Shown here: positions 42,679-52,077 of the stretch, piece by piece
How the letters are laid out: each line of letters begins with the position of its first letter
Numbering within the stretch: the stretch's first letter is position 1
Assembly (NCBI RefSeq): GCF_006438875.1
Contig: NZ_RCZH01000006.1
Coordinates: forward strand, 188,999 to 246,179
From: Flavobacterium pectinovorum
GTDB lineage: Bacteria; Bacteroidota; Bacteroidia; Flavobacteriales; Flavobacteriaceae
Reading direction: 5' to 3'
DNA: 57,181 nucleotides
The notes under the pieces: model-generated
What the model saw: the letters and a program-made list of their open reading frames with translations, nothing else
The model's database searches: none
Told to the model about the DNA's origin: nothing
Translations under genes and position numbers: made by a program

Positions 42679-44202
42679 ATGAATACCACACTAATCAATG
42701 AAGAAGTGCCAAAGGATAAAGCACTTTTATCTGAACAGGATTTTTACAAAGATATTTTTCATCAAAATTCCGGTACCGAATATGCTCAGGCAGTAAAATT
42801 AGCACAGGAACGTGTTTCTAATTTTCTTAAAAACAATCGCAAACCTTTTAGCGGAATCAGACCAGATGAAATGAGGCTAAAAGTCGAAAACGTAGATTTT
42901 GATACTCCCCTTCCCGATTACGAAAGTCTGCTAAACGAAGTAGACGAGATTTATGTAAAACATGCCACAGCGTACCACCTTCCGGAATATATCGCGCACT
43001 TAAACTGCCCTGTTGTAATACCGGCTTTGGCTGCCGAAGTCCTGATAAGTGCCATTAATTCATCGCAGGATACTTATGATCAAAGTGCCGGCGGAACTTT
43101 TATGGAACGCAAACTTATTGACTGGACAAGCGAACAAATTGGTTACACACAGGGCGATGGCATTTTTACCGCGGGAGGTTCTCAAAGTAATCTTATGGGA
43201 CTGCTTTTGGCAAGAGATTACTTTTCGCTTGAATATCAAAAATGGAATATAAAACTTAACGGTCTTCCGCCTGATGCTTCAAAATTCAGAGTTTTTGTAT
43301 CTGACAAAGCTCATTTCAGTAATCACAAAAATGCATGGATTTTAGGTCTTGGCGAACAAGCCATTGTACATGTTGGCGTTGACAAAAGATACCGAATGGA
43401 TCCCGAAAAACTGGAAAAAGCTATTGCTCAGGAAATCCAAAAAGGGAATATTCCAATTGCGATTACAGCGACTGCAGGTACTACAGATTTCGGAAATGTT
43501 GATCCCTTAAAAGCTATTGCTGAAATTGCGGGACGCCATAATTTATGGCTTCATGTTGATGCTGCATACGGTTGCGGATTATTATTGACGGAAAAACACA
43601 GACATCTTTTAAACGGTATCGAACTCGCAGATTCTGTAACAATTGATTATCATAAATCATTCTTTCAGCCGATAAGCAGCAGCGCTTTTATCGTAAAAAA
43701 CAAACTTCACTTAAATATTATCAAGCATCACGCTGATTATTTAAATCCAAAAGAGCAGAATTACGACGCACTTCCAGCTCAGATCAATAAATCTATTATT
43801 CAGAGTACGCGTCGTTTTGATGCTCTTAAACTCTGGTTTACGCTTCGTTATATGGGCAAAGAAAAACTGGGACAGTTTACGGATACCATTATCGAAACTA
43901 CCCAAAAAACGGCCGAACTGATAGAATCTGATGAAAACTTTCAACTTTTATGCCACTCCGATTTGGGCGTTTTAGTATTCAGATATTTGGACGGTCCCGC
44001 CGAATCTACCTCTTGCGAAGTGAATCAATACATCAAGGAAAAACTTTTTTTTAGCGGAGAAGTTCTCGTTGCAAGCACCAAAGTAAACGGAGAATTCTAT
44101 CTCAAATTCACCATTTTCAATCCGTTGACAACCCTAAATGACATTAAAAACATACTTAACCTTATAAAACAAAATGGAAATGAATACCACAGACTTAACT
44201 AA
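42679..44202 (+). CDS. PLP-dependent amino-acid decarboxylase (lysine/hydroxylysine type)
   Basis: This 507-residue group II decarboxylase shows all PLP-site elements: GTFMERKLIDW, TAGGSQSNLMGLLLARD, TATAGTTDFGNVDPL, LHVDAAYGCG and the PLP-binding Lys326 in DYHKSFFQP. Relatives decarboxylate diaminobutyrate, ornithine or lysine in siderophore clusters. Next to a lysine-hydroxylase candidate it probably makes hydroxycadaverine (or cadaverine). From memory, a characterised F. johnsoniae enzyme of this class accepts hydroxylysine. Its end overlaps the following synthetase gene by 29 bases, so translation is coupled. Confidence 0.88.
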   Translation: MNTTLINEEVPKDKALLSEQDFYKDIFHQNSGTEYAQAVKLAQERVSNFLKNNRKPFSGIRPDEMRLKVENVDFDTPLPDYESLLNEVDEIYVKHATAYHLPEYIAHLNCPVVIPALAAEVLISAINSSQDTYDQSAGGTFMERKLIDWTSEQIGYTQGDGIFTAGGSQSNLMGLLLARDYFSLEYQKWNIKLNGLPPDASKFRVFVSDKAHFSNHKNAWILGLGEQAIVHVGVDKRYRMDPEKLEKAIAQEIQKGNIPIAITATAGTTDFGNVDPLKAIAEIAGRHNLWLHVDAAYGCGLLLTEKHRHLLNGIELADSVTIDYHKSFFQPISSSAFIVKNKLHLNIIKHHADYLNPKEQNYDALPAQINKSIIQSTRRFDALKLWFTLRYMGKEKLGQFTDTIIETTQKTAELIESDENFQLLCHSDLGVLVFRYLDGPAESTSCEVNQYIKEKLFFSGEVLVASTKVNGEFYLKFTIFNPLTTLNDIKNILNLIKQNGNEYHRLN

Positions 44203-46621
44203 TTTTCATCAGCTGGCTGAACAGGTAAATTTCAAATCCCTGCTCAATTGTTATTGCAGAGAATTCAGTAATTGGAGCCGCTACGAAGGAATCCCAAAAT
44301 ACGATCAAACGCTTGCCGATTTTATGCAGACTATCGATCATAGTTCGTTTTTTAGGTTTGATTTCTCCACAATTGGTCATGAAGTTTTTGCACCTTTAAT
44401 CTATTTTTCAGAAAGCGGTATTCATTCTTTTGGTTTTCCAATTGTGTCCCGTGATATTGCATCAGATGAATTCAGAGAAATAAATCCAATGGAATTTACG
44501 GAACTGGTAAGCGAATATGCAAAAGCAGAATATCCTGATATGGAGGCACTTTCTACGCAAAAACGCATGCAAAACAGTATCGATAATCTGGCATTATATC
44601 TGGAGCATTATAAAAATAGCGATCACACTGCCAATAGTCCGGAGCAAACTTTTATACAAGGAGAACAATCCTTGATTTTAGGACATAGTGCGCATCCATT
44701 ACCCAAAAGCAGAGAAGGTTTTACCAAAGAAGAATTGCTTCAATATTCTCCTGAAACAGCCGGAAAATTTCCACTGCACTTTTTCCTGATTCACCCTGAA
44801 AATGTGATCGAAAAAAGTGCCGAAGATTACCTGATGAGCGATTATTTAAAAAAGGAAATTTTAAAATATGCAGATAAAACTTCCAAAGAATTATTGGATT
44901 TTTATAGCAATTATAAAGTAGTTCCAACCCATCCGTGGGAAGCCAAATATTTACTGGAAGAGGCAGAAGTTAAAGAAATGCAGTCGAAACAGCTTCTCTT
45001 CAGTCTTGGTCAATTTGGACCTTTTTATACCGCAACCTCATCTGTTCGAACGGTTTATAATGAAGAAAGTGAGTGGATGTACAAATTCTCTTTGCATGTC
45101 AAAATCACCAATTCTTTTCGTGTCAATTATCTTCATGAATTAAATCGTGGTTATGATGCTGCATTACTTATGAAAACCGATTGGGGAAAAGGTATTCAGC
45201 AAGATTATCCGCAAATTCAGCTTATCACAGATCCTGCTTTTATAGCCGTTACTTACAATGATAAAGTGATTGATGGTTTCAGTACAAGTGTGCGTCAGAA
45301 CCCGTTTCATGGAGCAAATGCCAAGAAAAATGTAACAATGGTCGCTTCACTTTGTCAGGACGGAATTTTGGGCGAATCACCAAGAATACTTAATCTGATC
45401 AATGAAGCAGCCAAAAGAAAAGATGCATCCGTAACTGATACGGCACTTTCATGGTTCAAGCAATATCTAAATATTACCATAACACCGCTGGTTGGTATTT
45501 TTAATGAATACGGATTTGGTTCTGAATTTCATCAGCAGAATATGCTTGTTGAATTTGATGAAAATCTATTTCCTGCAAAGCTCTATTTCAGAGACAATCA
45601 GGGTTATTTTTTCCGTCAGGGAAAAGTGGAAGAATTGGAAAGTTTGATCCCAGATTTTGGCAAAGACAGCAGATCTTTTATAGCCGAAAAAAGAATTATT
45701 GATTTCTGGGGTTATTATCTTTTAGTAAATCACTTGTTTGGAGTGGCGAGTATTCTGGGTAAAAACAAACTAGCCGACGAAAACGTATTGCTTAATCTGA
45801 TCTATGAATCTCTTAAAAAACAAGAAGATAAAGATACTACAGGTTTAGTTTCGCATTTTACAAACAGTACAATATTGGTCGTAAAAGGAAATCTGTTAAC
45901 GAGCTTAAACAATATGGATGAAGCCAGTGCACCACGCACAAATCCAGCGGTTTACAGAACATCTCCTAATCCTTTAAACAAACACTTTTTCTCTAAAAAA
46001 CTGATTAATCCAAAACAAAATACCACTGTTTTCAGCCGTTTTTTCGAAAAAGAAAATGTAACCATCACATTACGTTCCGTAGATATTGACAAAGATTTGG
46101 AAATGCTTCATGAATGGTTTCATCGTGAACATGCGCTGAAAATCTGGCAGATGAACTGGTCAATCCGTGAGTTAGAAGCCTATTATAGAATGCTACTTCC
46201 GGGAGATCATGCGCACAGTTTTATTGGCGAAGCAAATGGTGTTCCGACTTTCAATATCGAAGTTTATTGGGCGACCCGTGACATTGTGGGACAATATTAT
46301 GATGTTCTTCCATCCGATTATGGAACGCATCAATTTATTGCGCCAACTGAACCTAAACTAAAATACGGATCGCCGGCAACGCAATCTATGATGGATTTTG
46401 TTTTGACTGAGCCAAAGGTTGGTAAAATGGTTGGCGAAGGATCTGTAGATTCAATTGCATCAATGATGAATAAAGCTCACGTAGGTTTCAAAATCGAAAA
46501 AGTGATCGAAATGCCGCATAAAAAAGCCAATCTAAACTTCTGTTACAGAGAATGGTATTGGGCAAAATTTCCTGCTGCCAAAGATTTTCAGAACAACACC
46601 GTTTCGGCATCCCAAGTTTAA
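44174..46621 (+). CDS. NIS siderophore synthetase IucA/IucC fused to a GNAT acyltransferase
   Basis: This is an 815-residue two-domain protein. Residues about 120-600 are the IucA/IucC ATP-dependent condensing domain, with HSAHPLPKSREGF from His171, VPTHPWEAKYLL, a TSSVRTVY strand and a C-terminal FHQQNMLVEF (the FhuF-like end). Residues about 630-800 are a siderophore-type GNAT domain (ITLRSVDIDKD at the start, HSFIGE, then NFCYREWYW at the end), which acylates hydroxylated amines. The enzyme should form N-hydroxy-N-acyl-diamine units and couple them. Fusion places acylation and condensation in one chain. The start is the ATG at 44174 or at 44180. It overlaps the decarboxylase gene and is followed 17 bases later by the N-hydroxylase. 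Confidence 0.88.
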   Translation: MEMNTTDLTNFHQLAEQVNFKSLLNCYCREFSNWSRYEGIPKYDQTLADFMQTIDHSSFFRFDFSTIGHEVFAPLIYFSESGIHSFGFPIVSRDIASDEFREINPMEFTELVSEYAKAEYPDMEALSTQKRMQNSIDNLALYLEHYKNSDHTANSPEQTFIQGEQSLILGHSAHPLPKSREGFTKEELLQYSPETAGKFPLHFFLIHPENVIEKSAEDYLMSDYLKKEILKYADKTSKELLDFYSNYKVVPTHPWEAKYLLEEAEVKEMQSKQLLFSLGQFGPFYTATSSVRTVYNEESEWMYKFSLHVKITNSFRVNYLHELNRGYDAALLMKTDWGKGIQQDYPQIQLITDPAFIAVTYNDKVIDGFSTSVRQNPFHGANAKKNVTMVASLCQDGILGESPRILNLINEAAKRKDASVTDTALSWFKQYLNITITPLVGIFNEYGFGSEFHQQNMLVEFDENLFPAKLYFRDNQGYFFRQGKVEELESLIPDFGKDSRSFIAEKRIIDFWGYYLLVNHLFGVASILGKNKLADENVLLNLIYESLKKQEDKDTTGLVSHFTNSTILVVKGNLLTSLNNMDEASAPRTNPAVYRTSPNPLNKHFFSKKLINPKQNTTVFSRFFEKENVTITLRSVDIDKDLEMLHEWFHREHALKIWQMNWSIRELEAYYRMLLPGDHAHSFIGEANGVPTFNIEVYWATRDIVGQYYDVLPSDYGTHQFIAPTEPKLKYGSPATQSMMDFVLTEPKVGKMVGEGSVDSIASMMNKAHVGFKIEKVIEMPHKKANLNFCYREWYWAKFPAAKDFQNNTVSASQV

Positions 46622-46638
46622 TTCATAAAAATACCACA

Positions 46639-48000
46639 ATGAGTACAGAAAAAATATATTCGGTAATAGGCATCGGGATTGGTCCATTCAATCTTGGGCT
46701 TGCCGCTCTTATCGAACCCGTAGAAGATTTATCGGCATTGTTTTTTGATCAGTCAGAAAGTTTTGACTGGCATCCGGGTCTTATGCTGAATAATGCTACG
46801 CTTCAGGTTCCGTTTTTAGGCGATTTGGTTACGATGGCTGATCCTACAAACAAATACAGCTTCTTGAATTATATCAAGGAAAGCGGACGTTTGTATAAAT
46901 TTTATATCCGCGAAAACTTCTTCATTTACAGAAGAGAATATAATGAATATTGCAAATGGGTCGCGTCGCAATTGCCCAATTGCAAATTCTCTCATAAAGT
47001 AGTTTCTATAGATCATGTCGATGATGTTTATAAAATAGTAGTCATCAACACGCAGACTTGCATAACCGCTACTTATTATGCGCATAAAATTGTTTTAGGA
47101 ACAGGAACTTCACCACATATTCCTGAGTTTATTGATGATGAAGCGTTACATAATGTCATTCATGCTTCAAAATATTTGCATTTCAAATCCCGCATTCGCA
47201 AAAATGCATCGGTAACAATTATAGGTTCCGGACAAAGTGCCGCCGAAGTATTCCGTGATCTTTTGCCGGAAACCGAAAACGGATTACAACTGAAATGGTT
47301 TACTCGTTCTTCTCACTTTTTTCCTTTGGATAATAAATCAAAACTGACTCTGGAACTGACTTCTCCGGAATATGTAGATCATTTTCATAGTTTATCCGAA
47401 GAGAAAAGAAAACAGCTTTTGGCCCGACAACATGGACTTTATAAAGGTATCGATCAGGAATTGATTAATGAAATCTTTGATAGTTTGTATGAAATGAGTT
47501 TAGAAGATACTCCGTTGAATGTAGAATTGCGTTCGAATATGCGCTTAACTTCTGTTAATGAAGAAGCGGACGGTTCTTATAATCTGGATTTCACACATAC
47601 AGAACTTGATCAGCCTTATGAAGATCAAACCGATTATGTGATTCTGGCGACTGGCTATAAATACAAAGAACCTGCAATTCTCTCCGGAATTGAAACCAAA
47701 ATCAATCGTTTACAAAATGGTTTGTTCAATGTAAATCGCAATTATACAATCGACAAAAACGGGACTGATATTTTTGTTCAGAATGCCGAATTACATACGC
47801 ACGGACTTTCTACTCCCGACTTAGGAATGGGCGCTTACAGAAATTCGTGCATCATCAACCAACTTGCCAATCGCGAAGTTTATAAGGTCGAGAAACGAAT
47901 TGCATTTCAACAATTTGGTGTACAAAAAGCAACATCAGAATTGTCTGAATCCAGTGTTATGGAATTAATCAATGAGCAAGTTGTTGGGTATAATTCCTGA
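46639..48000 (+). CDS. Lysine/ornithine-type N-monooxygenase (diamine N-hydroxylase)
   Basis: I use the ATG at 46639, which gives 453 residues and a 17-base gap after the synthetase. The in-frame ATG at 46552 would overlap it by 70 bases and add an unrelated leader. The FAD motif GIGIGPFNLGLAAL begins at 11, the NADPH motif GSGQSAAE is at 196-203, and ATGYKYKEP and HTHGLSTPDLGMGA mark the C-terminal family. Such enzymes convert a primary amine to a hydroxylamine, the first step to a hydroxamate. In this operon the substrate should be cadaverine or its hydroxylated form. Confidence 0.9.
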   Translation: MSTEKIYSVIGIGIGPFNLGLAALIEPVEDLSALFFDQSESFDWHPGLMLNNATLQVPFLGDLVTMADPTNKYSFLNYIKESGRLYKFYIRENFFIYRREYNEYCKWVASQLPNCKFSHKVVSIDHVDDVYKIVVINTQTCITATYYAHKIVLGTGTSPHIPEFIDDEALHNVIHASKYLHFKSRIRKNASVTIIGSGQSAAEVFRDLLPETENGLQLKWFTRSSHFFPLDNKSKLTLELTSPEYVDHFHSLSEEKRKQLLARQHGLYKGIDQELINEIFDSLYEMSLEDTPLNVELRSNMRLTSVNEEADGSYNLDFTHTELDQPYEDQTDYVILATGYKYKEPAILSGIETKINRLQNGLFNVNRNYTIDKNGTDIFVQNAELHTHGLSTPDLGMGAYRNSCIINQLANREVYKVEKRIAFQQFGVQKATSELSESSVMELINEQVVGYNS

Positions 48001-48008
48001 AATGTTTA

Positions 48009-48186
48009 TTTAAACACATAGAAACATAGATTATTAGGTGCGAAAAAGAATACCAAAGAGAAATACATTTCTTTCACATAGTTTGCTTTGTGAATTGTCA
48101 CCCTGAGCGGAGTCGAAGGGCGTCCCAATTGGCACGTGGGCTTCGACTCCGCTCAGCCTGACAATTCGACTCCGCTCAGCCTTACA
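48009..48186. repeat. Composite repeat, second copy of the 11237-11378 element
   Basis: The leader AACACATAGAAACATAG (from 48013) is followed by the hairpin TGTCACCCTGAGCGGAGTCG...CCTGACA at 48096-48163 and a partial duplicate of its right arm at 48164-48186. It fills most of the 291-base space between two siderophore genes. No other feature is seen there. Confidence 0.75.
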
Positions 48187-48291
48187 AATGGTTATCAAAA
48201 ATTAAGAAATCAAATCAAAATCCTATATATCTATGTGTTAAAATGAATTATACTAAACAAGCAATTAAATAATTAGAAAAAAACAATTAGA

Positions 48292-50124
48292 ATGATAACC
48301 CCAGAAAACACATTCAAAGACGCACAGCACCTCAACGCTGCCATTTGGGATAAAGTAAACCGAAACCTACTGGCCAAAAGCATTTCTGAGCTCATGCGTG
48401 AAGATGTCGCAAAACCACAAATCGTTAGCAGAGAAGAAAATGGTTTGACCCATTTTGTCCTGGACACAGACAAAGAGAATATTTACTATAGTTTTTCTGC
48501 TTATCCAAGATTTCTCAACTATTGGCATATCGTCAAAGAAAGCATTTATAAAATCGAGGATGAAGTAAAACTGGATCGCATTGATGTCCCTAATTTCTTT
48601 ATAGAACTTCAGGAAACATTTGGCATCAACTCTTTTACGCTTGCGCATTATATTGAAGAGTTGCTACATACCTTATATGCCGATGCTTTCATACATTCAA
48701 AACGTCGTTTGTCTGCCTCAAAATTAGCCGATGCCGATTTTCAAACCATAGAACATAGTCTTGACGGTCATCCGTGGGTGATTGTAAACAAAGGCCGAAT
48801 TGGTTTCGACTCCGAAGATTACGAGAATTACACACCCGAATCTGGTCAAAAAACACGTTTGGTCTGGGTTGCAGCTCATAAAAACAGAGCCACTTTGCGC
48901 CTGCAAACCGATATGAATGAACAAAAATTCTATGAAAATGAAATAGGTGTAGAAAAAATTGAAACTTTTAGAAACAAGTTAATTCTGTCCAAAGTAAATC
49001 CGGACGATTATATTTTTATTCCCGTACATTTATGGCAATGGCAGAATAAACTGGTAATGCAATTTGCGAATGACATTGCGTCTAAACATCTTATTCCGTT
49101 AGAATTAACAGAAGATATTTACAGTCCGCAACAAAGTATTCGTACCTTTTTTAATCAGAGCAAACCCAATAAGCATTATATAAAAACATCGATGTCTATT
49201 TTAAACACAAGTCATATTAGAGGTTTGTGTCCGAGACAATTGTCGGTTGCGCCGCGTCTTACAGGTTATCTGAAAGATATGCTTAAAAAAGATCATCACT
49301 TGCAAAAAATGGATGTTGTGCTTCTTGGCGAAATGGTTTCGGTTACGTATACACATCCAAGTTATAGCAAGATTGTAAATCCTCCTTATCAATACAATGA
49401 ATATTTGGGTGCGATGTGGCGCGAAAGTCCTGTAAATTTTCTAAAACACGGAGAAAATCTAATGACAATGGCGGCATTACTTTATGTCGACGATCATGGC
49501 AAAAGTCTTGTTGAAGAACTGATAGAAAAATCAGGACTTTCGACAGAACAATGGCTAAATGCTTATATGACGGCGTATCTTAAACCGGTACTTCAAATCT
49601 ATTACCAACATTCATTATGCATCGATCCGCACGGACAAAATGTGATTCTTATTCTAAAGGACTATGTGCCTACGCGTATCGCTCTGCAGGATTTTGTGGG
49701 AGATATTTTGATTAATGAAGAAGGAAAGAAAAAACTTCCGCAGGAATTTATCGAGAATATGTTTGTAGCTTCTCCTAATCCCGAGAATGCGCCATTAACG
49801 ATACTTATTGCGGTTTTTGATGCTTTTTTCAGATACCTGAGCGATGTCATGATTACAACGGCGAACTATTCTGAAACTTCTTTTTGGAATTGCGTTCACG
49901 ATATCATTTTAGAATATCAGCAGGAACATCCGGAACTTCAGGATATGTTTGATAAATACAATTTGTTTATTCCGGAATTCAAACGTCTTATTTTCAATAG
50001 CCGACGTTTATACAACGGTTACGAAGAAACAGCTGGTTTTCCACACATGAAAAAAAGTGGTTTTATTCCAAATCCGCTGCATCAATTGGTCAATGAAAAA
50101 GTATTAATAGAAAAAGAAAACTAA
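48292..50124 (+). CDS. Second NIS siderophore synthetase, IucA/IucC family
   Basis: This 610-residue protein has the family pattern: SLDGHPWVIVNKGRIGF (about 155-171), FIPVHLWQWQNKL, an S-I-R-TFF strand (about 285) followed by KTSMSILNTSHIRGL, and a C-terminal QHSLCIDPHGQNVILIL with the usual DPHGQN active-site loop. There is no second domain. With the fused synthetase this gives two condensing enzymes, as in alcaligin, desferrioxamine or citrate-type pathways. The first probably makes the monomer or primary coupling and this one the second coupling or macrocyclisation. Its last base overlaps the start of the MATE gene (TAATG). Confidence 0.9.
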   Translation: MITPENTFKDAQHLNAAIWDKVNRNLLAKSISELMREDVAKPQIVSREENGLTHFVLDTDKENIYYSFSAYPRFLNYWHIVKESIYKIEDEVKLDRIDVPNFFIELQETFGINSFTLAHYIEELLHTLYADAFIHSKRRLSASKLADADFQTIEHSLDGHPWVIVNKGRIGFDSEDYENYTPESGQKTRLVWVAAHKNRATLRLQTDMNEQKFYENEIGVEKIETFRNKLILSKVNPDDYIFIPVHLWQWQNKLVMQFANDIASKHLIPLELTEDIYSPQQSIRTFFNQSKPNKHYIKTSMSILNTSHIRGLCPRQLSVAPRLTGYLKDMLKKDHHLQKMDVVLLGEMVSVTYTHPSYSKIVNPPYQYNEYLGAMWRESPVNFLKHGENLMTMAALLYVDDHGKSLVEELIEKSGLSTEQWLNAYMTAYLKPVLQIYYQHSLCIDPHGQNVILILKDYVPTRIALQDFVGDILINEEGKKKLPQEFIENMFVASPNPENAPLTILIAVFDAFFRYLSDVMITTANYSETSFWNCVHDIILEYQQEHPELQDMFDKYNLFIPEFKRLIFNSRRLYNGYEETAGFPHMKKSGFIPNPLHQLVNEKVLIEKEN

Positions 50125-51530
50125 TGAAAGAAGCTATTTTAAAAACACGTTCTTTCTTTGATCTTTTAAGGCGTTCGCTTGCCGGAACTGAAAGTAATTT
50201 TACTTCGGGCAGCATCAATAAAGCCATTATACTATTATCTGTACCAATGGTTACCGAACTTTTGATGGAATCTTTATTCGTTTGTTCCAATCTGTTTTTT
50301 GTGAGTAGATTAGGTACCAATGCAATTTCTATCGCAGGAGCAACAACGACTTTTATTACCTTTTGTTACTCAGTTTCGATAGGTTTGGGAATTGCTGCAT
50401 CGGCGATGATTTCGAGAAGAATTGGCGAGAAAAAATTCAAAGCTGCAGGTCAGACAGCGATGCAGGTAATTTATGTAACGACACCAATTGCGATCCTTAT
50501 AAGTGTTGTTTGCGCCGTTTGGGCAACAGATATTATGAACGCAATGGGACTTTCTGACGCTATGGTGCAGGAAGGAACGTCCTACGGAATCGTCATGTTT
50601 GCGTCCAGCGGATTTCTAATTCTTCGTATCGTAATAAACGGAATCTTTCGTGGTGCCGGAGATGCTTCAACCGCTATGAGAATTCTTTGGGTTTCGAATG
50701 CGATAAACATTGTATTGTGTCCATTATTTATTTTTGGATGGGGACCAATTCCCGCTTACGGTTTATTCGGGGTTGGATTGGCTACATTAGTTGCGAGAGT
50801 TGTTGGTGTGCTTTATCAGGCTTGGTACTTGGTGAGAGGAAAAACAGTCATGAAAATCGGAATGGCTCAGCTCCTGTTCAATCTGGCAATTTTCAAAAGA
50901 GTTGTAAAAATCGCTTTTGGCGGAACGGTTCAGTTTATTATTCCAGCTTCAAGTTGGGTATTTATGATTAAGATTATGTCTCATTTTGGACCCAATGCTT
51001 TGGCAGGATATATTTTAGCACAAAGAGTAACTTCTATCGCGACAATGCCCGCATGGGGACTTGGGAATGCCGCCGGAATATTAACCGGACAAAATCTTGG
51101 TGCAAAACAGCCCGAAAGAGCCGAAAAATCGGTTTGGAGAGCCGGAATGCTGAATATGGGATTCCTGATTCTAATTGGAATTTGCTGGATTTTCCTAGCC
51201 GTTCCCGTTGTCAAAATCTTTACTGATATTCCCGAAGTTATTTCCTTTAGTACCATGTATATCCATCTTATCTCTATGGCATATATTCTTCTTGGATATA
51301 CGATGGTAATTTCAAGAGCGCTCAACGCAGCGGGCGAAGTCAAAGTCGTGACATGGCTTTATATCCTGATGTTTTATATCGTTCAGATTCCTCTTGCCTA
51401 TACTTTAGGAATCTCGTTTGATTTGGGATCAAATGGTGTTTTTACAGCTATTCTTGTTTCTGAAATTGTATTGGCAGTTGCCTGTATTATTGTCTTTCGG
51501 AAAGGAAAATGGAAACATACTAAGGTTTAA
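50124..51530 (+). CDS. MATE-family efflux transporter, probable siderophore exporter
   Basis: This 468-residue protein has about 12 hydrophobic helices with the MATE layout. The TSGSINKAIILLSVPMVTEL start, an FVSRLGTNAISIAGATTTF second helix, and PAWGLGNAAGILTGQNLGAKQ in the second half are characteristic. It is translationally coupled to the second synthetase. Export of the finished siderophore is the natural inference. It would use a sodium or proton gradient. Confidence 0.9.
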   Translation: MKEAILKTRSFFDLLRRSLAGTESNFTSGSINKAIILLSVPMVTELLMESLFVCSNLFFVSRLGTNAISIAGATTTFITFCYSVSIGLGIAASAMISRRIGEKKFKAAGQTAMQVIYVTTPIAILISVVCAVWATDIMNAMGLSDAMVQEGTSYGIVMFASSGFLILRIVINGIFRGAGDASTAMRILWVSNAINIVLCPLFIFGWGPIPAYGLFGVGLATLVARVVGVLYQAWYLVRGKTVMKIGMAQLLFNLAIFKRVVKIAFGGTVQFIIPASSWVFMIKIMSHFGPNALAGYILAQRVTSIATMPAWGLGNAAGILTGQNLGAKQPERAEKSVWRAGMLNMGFLILIGICWIFLAVPVVKIFTDIPEVISFSTMYIHLISMAYILLGYTMVISRALNAAGEVKVVTWLYILMFYIVQIPLAYTLGISFDLGSNGVFTAILVSEIVLAVACIIVFRKGKWKHTKV

Positions 51531-51643
51531 TAGAAAGCACTCTTGATAAATATTGGGATAAAGGATTAAAAGTTTTTTGTCTCTCGCAGATTAAGCAGAT
51601 TTAGCTAAGAATGTGAGTATTCAAAGTTGGTTTGCGCATTTTT

Positions 51644-51745
51644 TGTCATTCCGAGGGACGAGGAATCTCCGCAAGTAGCTCGACAATTTAGGAAAAATTC
51701 TGTGTGTTAGTTTCTTGCGGGGATTCCTCCTCTGTCGGAATGACA
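51644..51745. repeat. REP-like hairpin repeat, TGTCATTCCGAG family
   Basis: A diverged copy of the 4755 family in the 289-base gap before the carrier-protein gene. The left arm reads TGTCATTCCGAGGGACGAGG and the right arm CCTCTGTCGGAATGACA. No promoter-like element was placed, although the separate carrier/ligase pair must either have its own promoter or read through. Confidence 0.65.
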
Positions 51746-51819
51746 AGATTGCGGTGATGATTGCGAGGAATGAAAAAATTAGCACAATATATTAAAACAA
51801 CAATTTAAATAATAAAAAA

Positions 51820-52062
51820 ATGAGTACAATAGAACAATTACACGGAGTATTTGCAAGAGCGTTTGAAATTCCTGTTGATGCAGTAAACGACGAATTAGAA
51901 TATCAGGCTATAGCCGAATGGGATTCTATGAGTCACTTAGTATTAGTCGAAGAACTGGAAAGCACTTATAATATCTCTATCGGAATGGAAGATATCCTGG
52001 AAATGGGAAGTGTAGCAAAAATAAAAGACATCCTGAAAAAATACGGATTCGAAATTAATTAG
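51820..52062 (+). CDS. Acyl carrier protein (phosphopantetheine carrier)
   Basis: An 80-residue acidic four-helix carrier protein. The phosphopantetheine-attachment Ser36 is in WDSMSHL, followed by helix II (VLVEELESTYN). Its size and the 15-base gap to the AMP-binding gene show they work as a pair: the ligase activates an acid and loads it here. This is not the housekeeping ACP, which has DSLD at the site and a different neighbourhood. The acyl group is likely transferred onto the siderophore precursor. Confidence 0.9.
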   Translation: MSTIEQLHGVFARAFEIPVDAVNDELEYQAIAEWDSMSHLVLVEELESTYNISIGMEDILEMGSVAKIKDILKKYGFEIN

Positions 52063-52077
52063 AATAGACCTAAACTT

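Noticed and set aside
46552..46638. Earlier start for the N-monooxygenase
   Set aside because: It lies inside the synthetase gene and adds 29 residues before the normal FAD-binding start.
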